Shown here piece by piece: positions 8,510 through 16,316 of a stretch of 32,461 nt of DNA. The notes beneath the pieces are model-generated. The model did no database searches. It was given only the letters and a program-made list of their open reading frames with translations, and was not told where the DNA came from. Position numbers and translations under genes: made by a program. The stretch comes from Thioalkalivibrio denitrificans (GTDB lineage: Bacteria > Pseudomonadota > Gammaproteobacteria > Ectothiorhodospirales > Ectothiorhodospiraceae): NCBI RefSeq assembly GCF_002000365.1, contig NZ_MVBK01000029.1:1-32461 (forward strand), in the 5' to 3' direction. Position 1 is the stretch's first letter; each line of letters starts with the position of its first letter.

Positions 8510-8585
8510 GTAGGGCGGATAAGCGAAACGCATCCGCCGCTGGGGTGCGGGAATGCCGGATGAGGCTGCGCCTTATCCGGCCTAC
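8510..8585. repeat. REP/BIME-like palindrome pair, fliI-fliJ gap
   Basis: Two palindromes are framed by GTAGG and CCTAC. The first pairs GGCGGAT (8514-8520) with ATCCGCC (8532-8538), with an inner GCG/CGC stem. The second pairs GCCGGATGAGGC with GCCTTATCCGGC (8555-8581) around a short loop. The second unit closely resembles, from memory, the enterobacterial REP unit ending in CCTTATCCGGCCTAC. Such elements between operon genes can block RNA decay or weaken downstream expression. No RAYT transposase is in the window. Confidence 0.75.
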
Positions 8586-8598
8586 AACCGACGCCTGA

Positions 8599-8626
8599 CT
8601 TGTATCTTGCTACTTGCATCTTGACT
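8599..8626. repeat. CTTGNNT heptads before fliJ
   Basis: Four period-7 units (CTTGTAT, CTTGCTA, CTTGCAT, CTTGACT) lie just upstream of the fliJ ribosome site. They look like a decayed right arm of the CCTTGTA arrays seen before fliE and fliH. Confidence 0.6.
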
Positions 8627-8643
8627 CTGCCCCGGAGGGGCCA

Positions 8644-9081
8644 ATGACTCGATCCAAGCGTATGCAGCCTGTGGCCGACGTGGCGCGCAACCGCCAGGAG
8701 GATGCGGCGCGCAAGATGGGGGACCGTCAGCGCGAACTGAACAAGCAACTCGAGCGGTTGGACGAACTCAGTTCCTATCGCTCGGAATATGCGCGCCGGT
8801 TTGAGGAGGGACCCGAGAACATGACGGGCATGAACGTGCGCGATTACCGGTTGTTCCTGTCGCGCCTCAACCAGGCCATCGAGGAGCAGGCCCGGCGTGT
8901 CGAACAGGCCCGCAGGGAACTGGAACAGAGCAAGGGGAAATGGACGGCGTCACGGGTGCGCAACGACGCCATCCACAAGGTCATGGACCGCTTTCGCGAG
9001 GACGAGAAACGCGAGGCCCGGCGCCGGGAGCAGGCGCAGGAAGACGAGTTGGGTCAGCGGGGTCGGCGCAGGGAGGACTGA
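8644..9081 (+). CDS. fliJ: FliJ, export chaperone/stalk protein
   Basis: The 145-residue protein is short, highly charged and predicted to be coiled coil throughout, as in FliJ, which fits the hexameric FliI ring like the gamma stalk of F1 and links it to FlhA. Sequence similarity in this family is low, so position after fliI carries weight. The ATG at 8644 has CGGAGGGG 5-12 bases upstream; a longer frame from 8614 lacks such a site. It is separated from fliI by a 171-base gap filled with repeats, unlike the tight spacing of fliH-fliI. Confidence 0.88.
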   Translation: MTRSKRMQPVADVARNRQEDAARKMGDRQRELNKQLERLDELSSYRSEYARRFEEGPENMTGMNVRDYRLFLSRLNQAIEEQARRVEQARRELEQSKGKWTASRVRNDAIHKVMDRFREDEKREARRREQAQEDELGQRGRRRED

Positions 9082-9095
9082 TGGCGGCGCGTGAC

Positions 9096-9111
9096 TGGCA
9101 CGAATATTGGA
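9096..9111 (+). promoter_or_regulatory. Sigma-54-like site upstream of fliK
   Basis: TGGCACGAATATTGGA matches the -24 half perfectly and TTG of the -12 half with correct spacing, but carries GG where GC is expected at -12. It lies about 78 bases before the fliK ATG. It may be a weak or decayed promoter. Confidence 0.35.
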
Positions 9112-9188
9112 TCGGGGTTGGATGAACCCTGAATCGGATCGGTAACGGTCCCTGGCCGGGGGTCCCGTGGACCCTCGCGAAACTCGAG

Positions 9189-10199
9189 ATGATGCCCATG
9201 CAGCTTGCTTCGTTTCCCCTGAATCTGCCGGCCCCCCTGTTGCGGGCGCTGGGTGAGCTGGAAGCCCTGCCAGACGGGCTCCAGGGCCTGGATACGCCGG
9301 AAGCGGAGGCGTTCTGGATGCGCCTTGCGGAGCACCTGCAGCATCTGGAAGGTGTCGCGGAGGGTTTGCCGGAGGATCTGGATACCACTCAACTGGCGGC
9401 GCTCCTGGCCGCCGGTCTCGACGGCGAGGAATTGCCGCAGGACGGCGAACCCCTGCCGGTCACCGTGCCGGTTATCCAGCCCCAGGAAGTGTCCCGGGCG
9501 TTGGGGCGCACCGAACCGCAGGGCGGATCGGCCGCGTCGGTTCGCGATCAGCTGCTGGCCTCCCTTCCGTTGCTTGCGTCTCAGGGCGACCGTGAAGGCG
9601 GCCGGGCGGTGCCGCTGCCCCAGGCCCTGGGCGCTCTGGTGGACGCCGTGGCGGCCGGGTCCCGCAGCGAAGCGCCGCCGGTGCCGGTTGCGGCGGCGAT
9701 CGTGGCGTCCGCTGATGCGGCCACATCAGGTCAGCAGCCCCAGCAGTCGACCCAGGCGATGCCACGCGTCTTCCAGTTGGACGTACCCATGCATCAGCCC
9801 GGCTGGGACCGTGCCCTGGGTGACCGGGTGCAATGGATGGTCCGCGAGAACATCCAGGTTGCGGAGCTGCGCCTCAACCCGCCCAACCTGGGGCCGATCG
9901 AGGTGCGTCTGCATGTGGAGGGGGATCGTACCCACGTCAATTTCCTTGCGCCCCAGGCCGCTGTGCGTGAAGCCATCGACGCCGCGTTGCCCCGTTTGCG
10001 GGAACTCTTTGCCGAAGGCGGGGTGCAGTTGGGAGACGTTACCGTGTCGCACCAGGATGCCCGTCAGGCGGGTGGGGATGCGGGACAGGATGCCGGTCAC
10101 CGGGGTGAATCGGGCAGCGTCGACGACGAGGGCGAGGGCGCCATGGCGCAATCCGACGCACCGCGTCGCGGGGCAGGGCTGGTCGACTACTACGCCTGA
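9189..10199 (+). CDS. fliK: FliK, hook-length control protein
   Basis: The 336-residue protein has a low-complexity Ala/Pro/Gln-rich first two thirds and the conserved FliK C-terminal domain (about 205-290) containing VAELRLNPPNLGPIEVRL, which triggers the switch of export specificity through FlhB. FliK is exported and acts as a ruler for the hook; this copy is on the short side for the family. Three in-frame ATGs (9189, 9192, 9198) compete; the first is used here and no strong ribosome site settles it. A strong hairpin follows the stop, which suggests that the fliE-fliK unit ends here. Confidence 0.92.
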   Translation: MMPMQLASFPLNLPAPLLRALGELEALPDGLQGLDTPEAEAFWMRLAEHLQHLEGVAEGLPEDLDTTQLAALLAAGLDGEELPQDGEPLPVTVPVIQPQEVSRALGRTEPQGGSAASVRDQLLASLPLLASQGDREGGRAVPLPQALGALVDAVAAGSRSEAPPVPVAAAIVASADAATSGQQPQQSTQAMPRVFQLDVPMHQPGWDRALGDRVQWMVRENIQVAELRLNPPNLGPIEVRLHVEGDRTHVNFLAPQAAVREAIDAALPRLRELFAEGGVQLGDVTVSHQDARQAGGDAGQDAGHRGESGSVDDEGEGAMAQSDAPRRGAGLVDYYA

Positions 10200-10209
10200 A
10201 CGTTGCACC

Positions 10210-10241
10210 GCCTGTCAGGGGTCATGGCCCCGGCGACAGGC
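10210..10241 (+). terminator. Hairpin after fliK
   Basis: GCCTGTC (10210-10216) pairs with GACAGGC (10235-10241), with an inner GGGG/CCCC stem. It begins 10 bases after the fliK stop and could end the fliE-K transcript or protect its 3' end. There is no T tract, so it would be an imperfect intrinsic terminator. Confidence 0.5.
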
Positions 10242-10416
10242 AGCGTGTCCGGTTCTTGTCCCGGCGGTCACATGGGCATGACCAGTGGTCAGGCGGCACC
10301 GGCTCCCGGCGCATGCCGGCCCGTATAATTCCCGACGAATTTCATCAAACTTTCAATCCCCTGCCTTTCCGGACGCGGGTCAGCGCCGGTGGGCGGGCAA
10401 CACAGTGACACGTCCC

Positions 10417-12327
10417 ATGTTAAAGAATCTCAAGATCAGCACACGCCTTCTCGGCGGGATCGGCCTCATCCTGGTCCTCACCATCGCGGTGATCCTGCCC
10501 GTGGTCCTCTCCAATCTCTCGCAGATGAGTGAACGGGCAGAAGAGCGTCAGCTGCAGGATCTTTACCAGTCCCTGCGCGCCTCCATCGATGCCCAGTCGC
10601 AACGCGCGGAGGCCATGAGCGCGGCGATCAGCCACATTCCCGAGGTGCAGGCGGCGTTCGCCGCCCGGGACCGCGACAGGCTGATCGAGCTGACCGAGCC
10701 TTTGTTTCGCAATATGCGCGATACCCACGGCATCGAGCAGTTCCAGTTTCACGTCCCGCCTGCCACTTCGTTCCTGAGGGTGCACCGCACGGATCGTTAT
10801 GACGATGATCTCTCGTCGTTCCGCCACACGGTGGTCGAGACCAACCGCTCGCGCCGTCCCGTGCAGGGGCTGGAGGCGGGCGTGGCCGGGCTCGGTGTGC
10901 GCGGTGTCGTGCCCATGGTAAATCAGGGAGAACACACCGGTTCGGTGGAGTTCGGACTCACGTTCGGCCAGGCGTTCTTCGACGAATTCACGTCGGCGTT
11001 CGGCGCCGGCGCCGCCTTGCACATTCTCCGTGACGGCCAGTTCCGGGCCTTCGCCAGCACCATCGGCGAGGAAGCCCTGCTGGAGCGGCAGGATCTGGAC
11101 ACCGCGCTGCGCGGCGGTGTGGTCATGCGGCAGATGGTCCACGACGGGGTGCCGGTGGCCGTGCTGGGCAGGGTCATCGAGGATTTCACCGGTCAACCGG
11201 TGGGCGTGCTGGAACTGATGGTGGATCGCAGCGATTACGTGACCGGCTACCGGGACGCGTTCGCGTCGGTGGTGGGCGTGGGGATCGTGGTGCTGCTGCT
11301 GGGTCTGGCGTTCACCTGGGTCATTGCCCGCGGCATCGTCAAACCCCTGCATCTGACCGTCCAGCGTCTGGACGACATCTCCAGGGGCGAGGGTGATCTG
11401 ACGCAGCGTCTGCCCGTGGAGGGGAACAACGAGCTGTCGCGCCTGGCGGAGTCGTTCAATGCCTTCGTGACCAAGCTGCAGGAACTGATCCAGCAGGTGG
11501 CCGGTGCCACGGCGCAGCTTGCCGCGGCGTCCGAGGAACTGTCCGCCACGGCGGAGCAGACCACCACGCAGGTACGGCGCCAGCAGGGCGAGACCGAGCA
11601 GGTGGCCACGGCCATGAACGAGATGACCGCCACGGTCCAGGAAGTGGCCCGCAACGCCAACGAGGCCGCCCGTTCCGCCCAGGATACCGACAAGGAGGCG
11701 CGCGGCGGTCGCGAAGTGGTGAAGGCCACCATCAAGTCCATCGAAACGCTCGCCGCCGAGGTGGAAGCCGCAGGCGGCGTGATTCAGCGCCTGTCCGCCG
11801 ACAGCGAGGAGATCGGCAAGGTACTGGACGTGATCCGGGGCATTGCCGAGCAGACCAACCTGCTGGCCCTCAACGCCGCCATTGAGGCGGCCCGAGCCGG
11901 AGAACAGGGCCGCGGCTTTGCCGTGGTGGCCGATGAGGTGCGCAGCCTCGCCTCGCGGACTCAGTCCTCCACCCGCGAGATCCAGGAGATGATCGAGCGT
12001 CTGCAGGGCAATGCCGGCGGGGCCGTGGAGGCCATGGAGAAGGGACGCCTGCGTGCCCGTGAAAGCGTCGAGGAGGCGGCCCGGGCAGGGTCGTCCCTTG
12101 AGGCCATCACGGGGGCCGTGGGCAACATCAGCGACATGAACGCCCAGATCGCCAGTGCCGCCGAGGAGCAGTCGGCGGTGGCCGAGGAGATCAACCGCAA
12201 CGTGGTCAACATCCGCGAGGCCGTGGATGACACCGCCCAGGGCTCCGGACAGATCAGCACGGCCAGCGACGAGCTGGCGCGCCTGGCTGCCGATCTGCGC
12301 AACCTGGTCAGCCGCTTCCGGGTCTGA
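10417..12327 (+). CDS. Methyl-accepting chemotaxis protein with large periplasmic sensor
   Basis: The 636-residue transducer has membrane segments at about 9-33 and 283-305, a periplasmic domain of about 250 residues between them, a HAMP linker, and the cytoplasmic signalling domain with the conserved hairpin tip near 465-520 ([20 protein letters not shown]). The periplasmic part contains [18 protein letters not shown] and looks like a Cache-family sensor; the ligand is unknown. There is no C-terminal pentapeptide for CheR docking. The start at 10417 ([14 protein letters not shown]) is preferred because earlier in-frame residues are hydrophilic and come before a normal MCP start. The gene sits between fliK and fliL, flanked by hairpins, so it may be its own transcription unit. 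Confidence 0.93.
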   Translation: MLKNLKISTRLLGGIGLILVLTIAVILPVVLSNLSQMSERAEERQLQDLYQSLRASIDAQSQRAEAMSAAISHIPEVQAAFAARDRDRLIELTEPLFRNMRDTHGIEQFQFHVPPATSFLRVHRTDRYDDDLSSFRHTVVETNRSRRPVQGLEAGVAGLGVRGVVPMVNQGEHTGSVEFGLTFGQAFFDEFTSAFGAGAALHILRDGQFRAFASTIGEEALLERQDLDTALRGGVVMRQMVHDGVPVAVLGRVIEDFTGQPVGVLELMVDRSDYVTGYRDAFASVVGVGIVVLLLGLAFTWVIARGIVKPLHLTVQRLDDISRGEGDLTQRLPVEGNNELSRLAESFNAFVTKLQELIQQVAGATAQLAAASEELSATAEQTTTQVRRQQGETEQVATAMNEMTATVQEVARNANEAARSAQDTDKEARGGREVVKATIKSIETLAAEVEAAGGVIQRLSADSEEIGKVLDVIRGIAEQTNLLALNAAIEAARAGEQGRGFAVVADEVRSLASRTQSSTREIQEMIERLQGNAGGAVEAMEKGRLRARESVEEAARAGSSLEAITGAVGNISDMNAQIASAAEEQSAVAEEINRNVVNIREAVDDTAQGSGQISTASDELARLAADLRNLVSRFRV

Positions 12328-12355
12328 CGCGCTCCCCGTCCGGCCATTCTGTGAC

Positions 12356-12383
12356 AGGTCGACCCGCAGTCGCGGGTCGGCCT
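12356..12383 (+). terminator. Strong hairpin after the MCP gene
   Basis: AGGTCGACCCGC pairs with GCGGGTCGGCCT around an AGTC loop, 12 bp with one G-U pair, 28 bases after the MCP stop. It is GC rich but has no T tract. It probably ends or stabilises the MCP message. Confidence 0.6.
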
Positions 12384-12503
12384 GGGTACCACCTTCGCTG
12401 CCGCCGCCCTCCTTCCCGGATCGTCCCGCACTGGTCGTCATCCCGCCAAGTTTTCGGCAGCCGCGCGCTGCCAGGCCCGTCAAAACTCCGTCATGTCCTG
12501 TGT

Positions 12504-12518
12504 CCATGTGACGCATGG
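12504..12518. promoter_or_regulatory. Palindrome upstream of the fliL sigma-54 promoter
   Basis: CCATG-TGACG-CATGG is a perfect interrupted palindrome about 40 bases upstream of the -24 element. It could bind an activator such as FleQ or FleR, but the site matches no motif I can name. Confidence 0.3.
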
Positions 12519-12555
12519 GATTGATTGGACGTGGGTTTTTATCCTGTATCTCCAT

Positions 12556-12571
12556 TGGCACGGCGATTGCT
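12556..12571 (+). promoter_or_regulatory. Consensus sigma-54 promoter of the fliL operon
   Basis: TGGCACGGCGATTGCT matches the sigma-54 consensus TGGCACG-N4-TTGCT at every fixed base. GG is at 12557-12558 and GC at 12569-12570. It lies 35 bases before the fliL ATG and probably drives the tightly packed fliL-to-flhA run, with FleQ or FleR as activator. The rest of the 279-base gap holds the MCP hairpin and the palindrome at 12504. Confidence 0.93.
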
Positions 12572-12606
12572 TTTGAACCACGTAACCACAGGAGCACAGA
12601 AACAAG

Positions 12607-13104
12607 ATGGCAGACACAGACGATCTCGACCTCAACGTGGAAGAGGCACCGAAGCCGAAACGCGGCAAGCTCTGGCTGATCATTGCCCTGGTCATCGTGC
12701 TGGGTGCGGGGGTGGCCGGTGGCCTGGTGTTCGTGGCTTCCGGCGAAGGGGAGGAGGCCGCCGAGGCGGCACCCGAGCCGCTGAAGGCTCCTGTCTACAA
12801 GGAGATCGACCCCCCACTCGTCGTGAACTTCCAGGGGCCGTCCCGTATTCGCTATGTGCAGGTGGGGATGGTGATCAGCTCCACCGACAAGCGGACCCTG
12901 GACGCCGTGGATCGGCACATGCCGGTGATCCGCAACAACCTGATCATGCTCCTGAGCGACAAGACCTACGAGGAACTCAACAGCCGGGAAGGCAAGGAGC
13001 GGACCCGGCAGGAAGTGCTCGACAACGTGCGCCAGGTGCTCTTCGAGCGCACCGGCGAGGCGAACATCGACGCCGTCTACTTCACCTCTTTCGTGATGCA
13101 GTGA
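12607..13104 (+). CDS. fliL: FliL, stator-associated membrane protein
   Basis: The 165-residue protein has one N-terminal membrane segment (about 22-45), an acidic linker, and the conserved periplasmic stomatin-like FliL domain ending in the typical VYFTSFVMQ. FliL rings surround the MotA/MotB-type stator and support torque at high load. It is the first gene after a consensus sigma-54 promoter. CACAGGAG upstream of the ATG gives a ribosome site. Only 3 bases separate its stop from fliM. Confidence 0.94.
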   Translation: MADTDDLDLNVEEAPKPKRGKLWLIIALVIVLGAGVAGGLVFVASGEGEEAAEAAPEPLKAPVYKEIDPPLVVNFQGPSRIRYVQVGMVISSTDKRTLDAVDRHMPVIRNNLIMLLSDKTYEELNSREGKERTRQEVLDNVRQVLFERTGEANIDAVYFTSFVMQ

Positions 13105-13107
13105 CCC

Positions 13108-14088
13108 ATGGCCCAGTCAGACCTGCTTTCCCAGGAAGAGATCGACGCCCTGCTGCACGGCGTCGACAGCGGTGACGTAGACACCGAGTCCGAACTCCAG
13201 GCACACGACGGCGTCGCCCGGCAATACGATTTCACCAGCCAGGACCGGATCGTGCGCGGGCGCATGCCCACGCTGGAGATGATCAATGACCGGTTCGCGC
13301 GCCATCTGCGCATCAGCCTGTTCAACCTGCTGCGCCGCTCGGCCGAGATCTCGGTGGGTGGTGTGAAGATGACCAAGTTCTCCGAGTACGTGCATTCGCT
13401 GTTCGTGCCTACCAGCCTCAACATGGTGAAGGTCAAGCCGCTGCGCGGCACGGCGCTGTTCGTGGTGGATCCGAAGCTGGTGTTCATTCTCGTGGACAAC
13501 TACTTCGGCGGCGACGGCCGCTATCACGCCAAGATCGAGGGGCGCGACTTCACCCCCACCGAGCAGCGCGTAATCCGCAAGACGCTGGACCATGCCTTCG
13601 CAGACCTGAAGAAGGCGTGGTCCCCGGTCACCGATCTGGAGTTTGAGTACATCAACTCCGAGGTCAATCCCCAGTTCGCCAATATCGTGACCCCCACAGA
13701 GGTGGTGGTGGTGTGTTCGTTTCACATCGAGCTGGACGGCGGCGGTGGCGATCTTCACATCACCATGCCGTACTCGATGATCGAACCCATGCGCGAACTC
13801 CTGGATGCCGGCATCCAGAGCGACCGCTCCGAGGTGGACGAACGCTGGATCCGCGCGTTGCGTGACGAGGTGAAGGTGGCCGAGGTGGAGCTTGCGGCGG
13901 ATCTCGTGGAGACCACGGTTAGCCTGCAGGACGTACTGCGGTTCAAGGCGGGCGATATCGTCCCGGTGGATCTGCCCGATACGGTCCTGTTGCGCGCCGA
14001 GGGCATTCCCGTGGTGCGGGGGCGCTTCGGCGTGTCGGAAGGCCGCAATGCAATCAAGGTGACCGAGCGCATCAGGCGTTCGGATTGA
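13108..14088 (+). CDS. fliM: FliM, switch protein and CheY-P receptor
   Basis: The 326-residue protein has the N-terminal CheY-binding motif LSQEEIDALLHGV (7-19), the CheC-like middle domain and the C-terminal SpoA domain that joins FliN. FliM builds the C-ring wall and turns CheY-P binding into a change of rotation. The length is normal. There is no clear ribosome site after fliL, so translation is probably coupled. The N-terminal motif has three look-alikes inside CheA of this same cluster. Confidence 0.97.
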   Translation: MAQSDLLSQEEIDALLHGVDSGDVDTESELQAHDGVARQYDFTSQDRIVRGRMPTLEMINDRFARHLRISLFNLLRRSAEISVGGVKMTKFSEYVHSLFVPTSLNMVKVKPLRGTALFVVDPKLVFILVDNYFGGDGRYHAKIEGRDFTPTEQRVIRKTLDHAFADLKKAWSPVTDLEFEYINSEVNPQFANIVTPTEVVVVCSFHIELDGGGGDLHITMPYSMIEPMRELLDAGIQSDRSEVDERWIRALRDEVKVAEVELAADLVETTVSLQDVLRFKAGDIVPVDLPDTVLLRAEGIPVVRGRFGVSEGRNAIKVTERIRRSD

Positions 14089-14110
14089 TCACAGACGAGG
14101 GTCAGCAGTC

Positions 14111-14578
14111 ATGAGTGACGACAAGAAACAGGGTGGCGACGACGCGGCCATGGACGACTGGGCGGCGGCGCTTGCCGAACAGGCGCAGAGCGACGGCGAG
14201 ACCGGTAGCAGCGCCGGGGCGGACAAAGGCAAGGGGAAGGGCGCCGGTGACGAGCAGGTGAAGAAGGCGAGTTTCGACAACATCACCTCCGAGCCCGTGA
14301 AAGGCGCGACCCAGGAAGACGTCAACCTGGACGTGGTGTTGGACATCCCGGTCACCATCTCCATGGAGATCGGCCGCACGCGCCTGCCCATCCGCAACCT
14401 GCTCCAGCTTAACCAGGGTTCCGTGGTGGAACTGGACAGGCTGGCCGGCGAGCCGCTGGACGTGTTCGTCAACGGCACGCTCATCGCGCACGGCGAGGTG
14501 GTGGTGGTCAACGAGAAGTTCGGCATCCGGCTCACCGATGTCATCAGCCCCAGCGAGCGGGTGAAGAAGCTCAAGTGA
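14111..14578 (+). CDS. fliN: FliN, C-ring protein
   Basis: The 155-residue protein has a long charged, disordered start (1-75) and a C-terminal SpoA domain (about 80-152) with VVVVNEKFGIRLTDVISPSE. FliN forms the base of the C-ring and docks FliH-FliI. Its charged extension is typical of Pseudomonas-type FliN. It starts 22 bases after fliM, and its end nearly touches fliO. Confidence 0.96.
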   Translation: MSDDKKQGGDDAAMDDWAAALAEQAQSDGETGSSAGADKGKGKGAGDEQVKKASFDNITSEPVKGATQEDVNLDVVLDIPVTISMEIGRTRLPIRNLLQLNQGSVVELDRLAGEPLDVFVNGTLIAHGEVVVVNEKFGIRLTDVISPSERVKKLK

Positions 14579-14580
14579 TC

Positions 14581-15066
14581 ATGGCGATGTTGTCGCATCC
14601 GATACAGATCTCCTTTGTGCGCCGCACGGCCCTCGCGCTGCTGATCGGCCTTCTGCCCGGCATCGCGCTGGCCGAAGGTGTCGCGGCGGGATTGCCGTTT
14701 GCCGGCGGCGGGGCGAGCTACCTGGCACAGCTGTTGTCGGGTCTGCTCGTTGTGATCGCCGCCATCGTGGTATTCGCCTTCATCATGCGCCGCATGACGG
14801 GCGTGCAGTCGCGTCTGGGCGAAGAATTCAGAGTGGTGAGCGGGATTTCCCTGGGTTCTCGGGAGCGCATGCTGCTGGTGCAGGTGGGTGACCGGCAGCT
14901 GGTGGTGGGCGTCGCGCCGGGGCGGGTGCAGACCCTGCACGTGCTGGACAAGCCGCTGGAGGTGCCCGGCCGTACGGGATCCCCCGCAGGCGGTTCGACG
15001 GGCGCGGCCGAGAGTCCGTTCGCCCGTTCGCTTCGGGCGGTACTCCAGCGCAGGAGCGAATCGTGA
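14581..15066 (+). CDS. fliO: FliO, export gate assembly protein
   Basis: The 161-residue protein has a hydrophobic N-terminal stretch (about 16-32) and a main membrane segment (about 45-68), followed by the conserved [20 protein letters not shown]-type cytoplasmic region. FliO helps FliP fold and assemble. The start could also be the GTG at 14575, which overlaps the fliN stop, or the ATG at 14587. Its stop overlaps the GTG of fliP. Confidence 0.9.
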   Translation: MAMLSHPIQISFVRRTALALLIGLLPGIALAEGVAAGLPFAGGGASYLAQLLSGLLVVIAAIVVFAFIMRRMTGVQSRLGEEFRVVSGISLGSRERMLLVQVGDRQLVVGVAPGRVQTLHVLDKPLEVPGRTGSPAGGSTGAAESPFARSLRAVLQRRSES

Positions 15067-15809
15067 GCTTCCGGCGCTGGCTCGCAGCCGTGCCGGCGCT
15101 GCTGTGCATGGCCTCTCCGGCCATGGCCCAGAGCGGCCTCGAGGTGCTCAACGTCACCACGGCGCCGGACGGGGCGCAGACCTATTCGGTCACCCTGCAG
15201 ATCCTGATCCTGATGACGCTGCTGAGCCTGCTGCCGGCGGCGTTGATCATGATGACCTCCTTCACGCGCATCATCATTGTGCTGGCCATCCTGCGCCAGG
15301 GGCTCGGCACGACGCAGACACCGTCGAACCAGATCCTGATCGGCCTCGCGCTGTTTCTCACGCTGTTTGTCATGACGCCGGTGTTCGACCGCATCAATGC
15401 GGAAGCGCTGCAGCCCTACATGGAAGAGTCCCTGTCCATGGAAGAGGCCGTGGTCAGTGCCAGCGGGCCGATTCGCGAGTTCATGCTTTCGCAGACCCGC
15501 GAGTCGGATCTGGCCATGTTCGCCCGCATCAGCGGGCGGGACGGTTTCGAGTCCCGCGACGATGTGCCTTTCACGATGCTGGTGGCCTCCTTCGTCACCA
15601 GCGAGCTCAAGACGGCCTTCCAGATCGGGTTCCTGCTTCTGATCCCGTTTCTGATCATCGACCTGGTGGTGGCGAGCGTGCTCATGTCCATGGGCATGGT
15701 GATGCTCTCGCCGCTGATCATCTCGCTGCCGTTCAAGATCATGCTGTTCGTGCTGGTGGACGGGTGGGCCCTGATCATGGGCACGCTGGCGTCCAGTTTC
15801 TTCGTCTGA
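15063..15809 (+). CDS. fliP: FliP, export gate core protein
   Basis: The 248-residue protein starts with a cleavable signal peptide (about 1-22, ending AMA-Q), as known for FliP, followed by four membrane segments. The region [19 protein letters not shown] and the SxFFV end are typical. Five FliP subunits form the core of the export channel with FliQ and FliR. It uses a GTG start that overlaps the fliO stop. The gap to fliQ is unusually large (221 bases) and holds a long inverted repeat. Confidence 0.97.
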   Translation: MSFRRWLAAVPALLCMASPAMAQSGLEVLNVTTAPDGAQTYSVTLQILILMTLLSLLPAALIMMTSFTRIIIVLAILRQGLGTTQTPSNQILIGLALFLTLFVMTPVFDRINAEALQPYMEESLSMEEAVVSASGPIREFMLSQTRESDLAMFARISGRDGFESRDDVPFTMLVASFVTSELKTAFQIGFLLLIPFLIIDLVVASVLMSMGMVMLSPLIISLPFKIMLFVLVDGWALIMGTLASSFFV

Positions 15810-15872
15810 AGCAACGTGGACCATTCGCGGCAAACCTGCTGCTTCTTATCTGGACACGATGCAGCGGGATCT

Positions 15873-15982
15873 TTAGCCACAGAGGTCACAGAGGTCACAG
15901 AGATGACAACAAACCGAAGAATACCCCGCGGTGTGGCCGCGCCAGCGGTTTCCTCTGTGACCTCTGTGACCTCTGTGGCTAA
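15873..15982. repeat. 30 bp perfect inverted repeat of CACAGAGGT units, fliP-fliQ gap
   Basis: The left arm (15873-15902) and right arm (15953-15982) are exact complements over 30 bp. Each arm is made of period-9 units CACAGAGGT capped by TTAGC/GCTAA. The 50-base loop itself holds AAACCG/CGGTTT and CGCGG/CCGCG stems, so the whole could form a branched structure. It splits the fliP-fliQ pair, which is normally tightly spaced. The fliQ ribosome site (GGAGG near 16018) lies outside it. Confidence 0.95.
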
Positions 15983-16030
15983 TGAAACGATGCGCCTTTC
16001 CAAGGCACGCGACGCCGGGAGGAATGATCG

Positions 16031-16300
16031 ATGACACCGGAAACGGTCATGGAAGTGGCGCGCCAGGCGCTGCTGGTGATCATCATGCTGTCCGCGCCGG
16101 TGTTGCTCACGGCGCTGGCCATCGGTCTGGCGATCGGCATGATTCAGGCCGCCACCCAGATCCAGGAGATGACCCTGTCGTTCATTCCCAAGCTGCTGGG
16201 CATGTTCGTGGCGCTGCTCATCGCCGGCAGCTGGATGCTGGACCTGGTGGTCAATTTCACCCTGCGCCTGTACGAAAACGTACCGGCCCTGATCGGATAG
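16031..16300 (+). CDS. fliQ: FliQ, export gate protein
   Basis: The 89-residue protein has two membrane segments (about 14-38 and 52-75) and the conserved AIGLAIGMIQAATQIQEMTL region. It has the exact family length. FliQ packs around FliP-FliR in the export channel. A strong GGAGG lies about 8-13 bases upstream of the chosen ATG. A second ATG at 16024 is in another frame and too close to that site. Confidence 0.97.
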   Translation: MTPETVMEVARQALLVIIMLSAPVLLTALAIGLAIGMIQAATQIQEMTLSFIPKLLGMFVALLIAGSWMLDLVVNFTLRLYENVPALIG

Positions 16301-16316
16301 CTGATGGGCACGACTC

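Noticed and set aside
8510-8585. Intrinsic terminator between fliI and fliJ
   Set aside because: The palindromes are strong but have no T tract, and fliJ belongs to the same operon. REP-like elements explain the structure better.
10324-10329. Perfect TATAAT upstream of the MCP gene
   Set aside because: No -35-like hexamer lies 16-18 bases upstream (the sequence there is GC rich), so I do not list it as a promoter, although an extended or activated promoter is possible.
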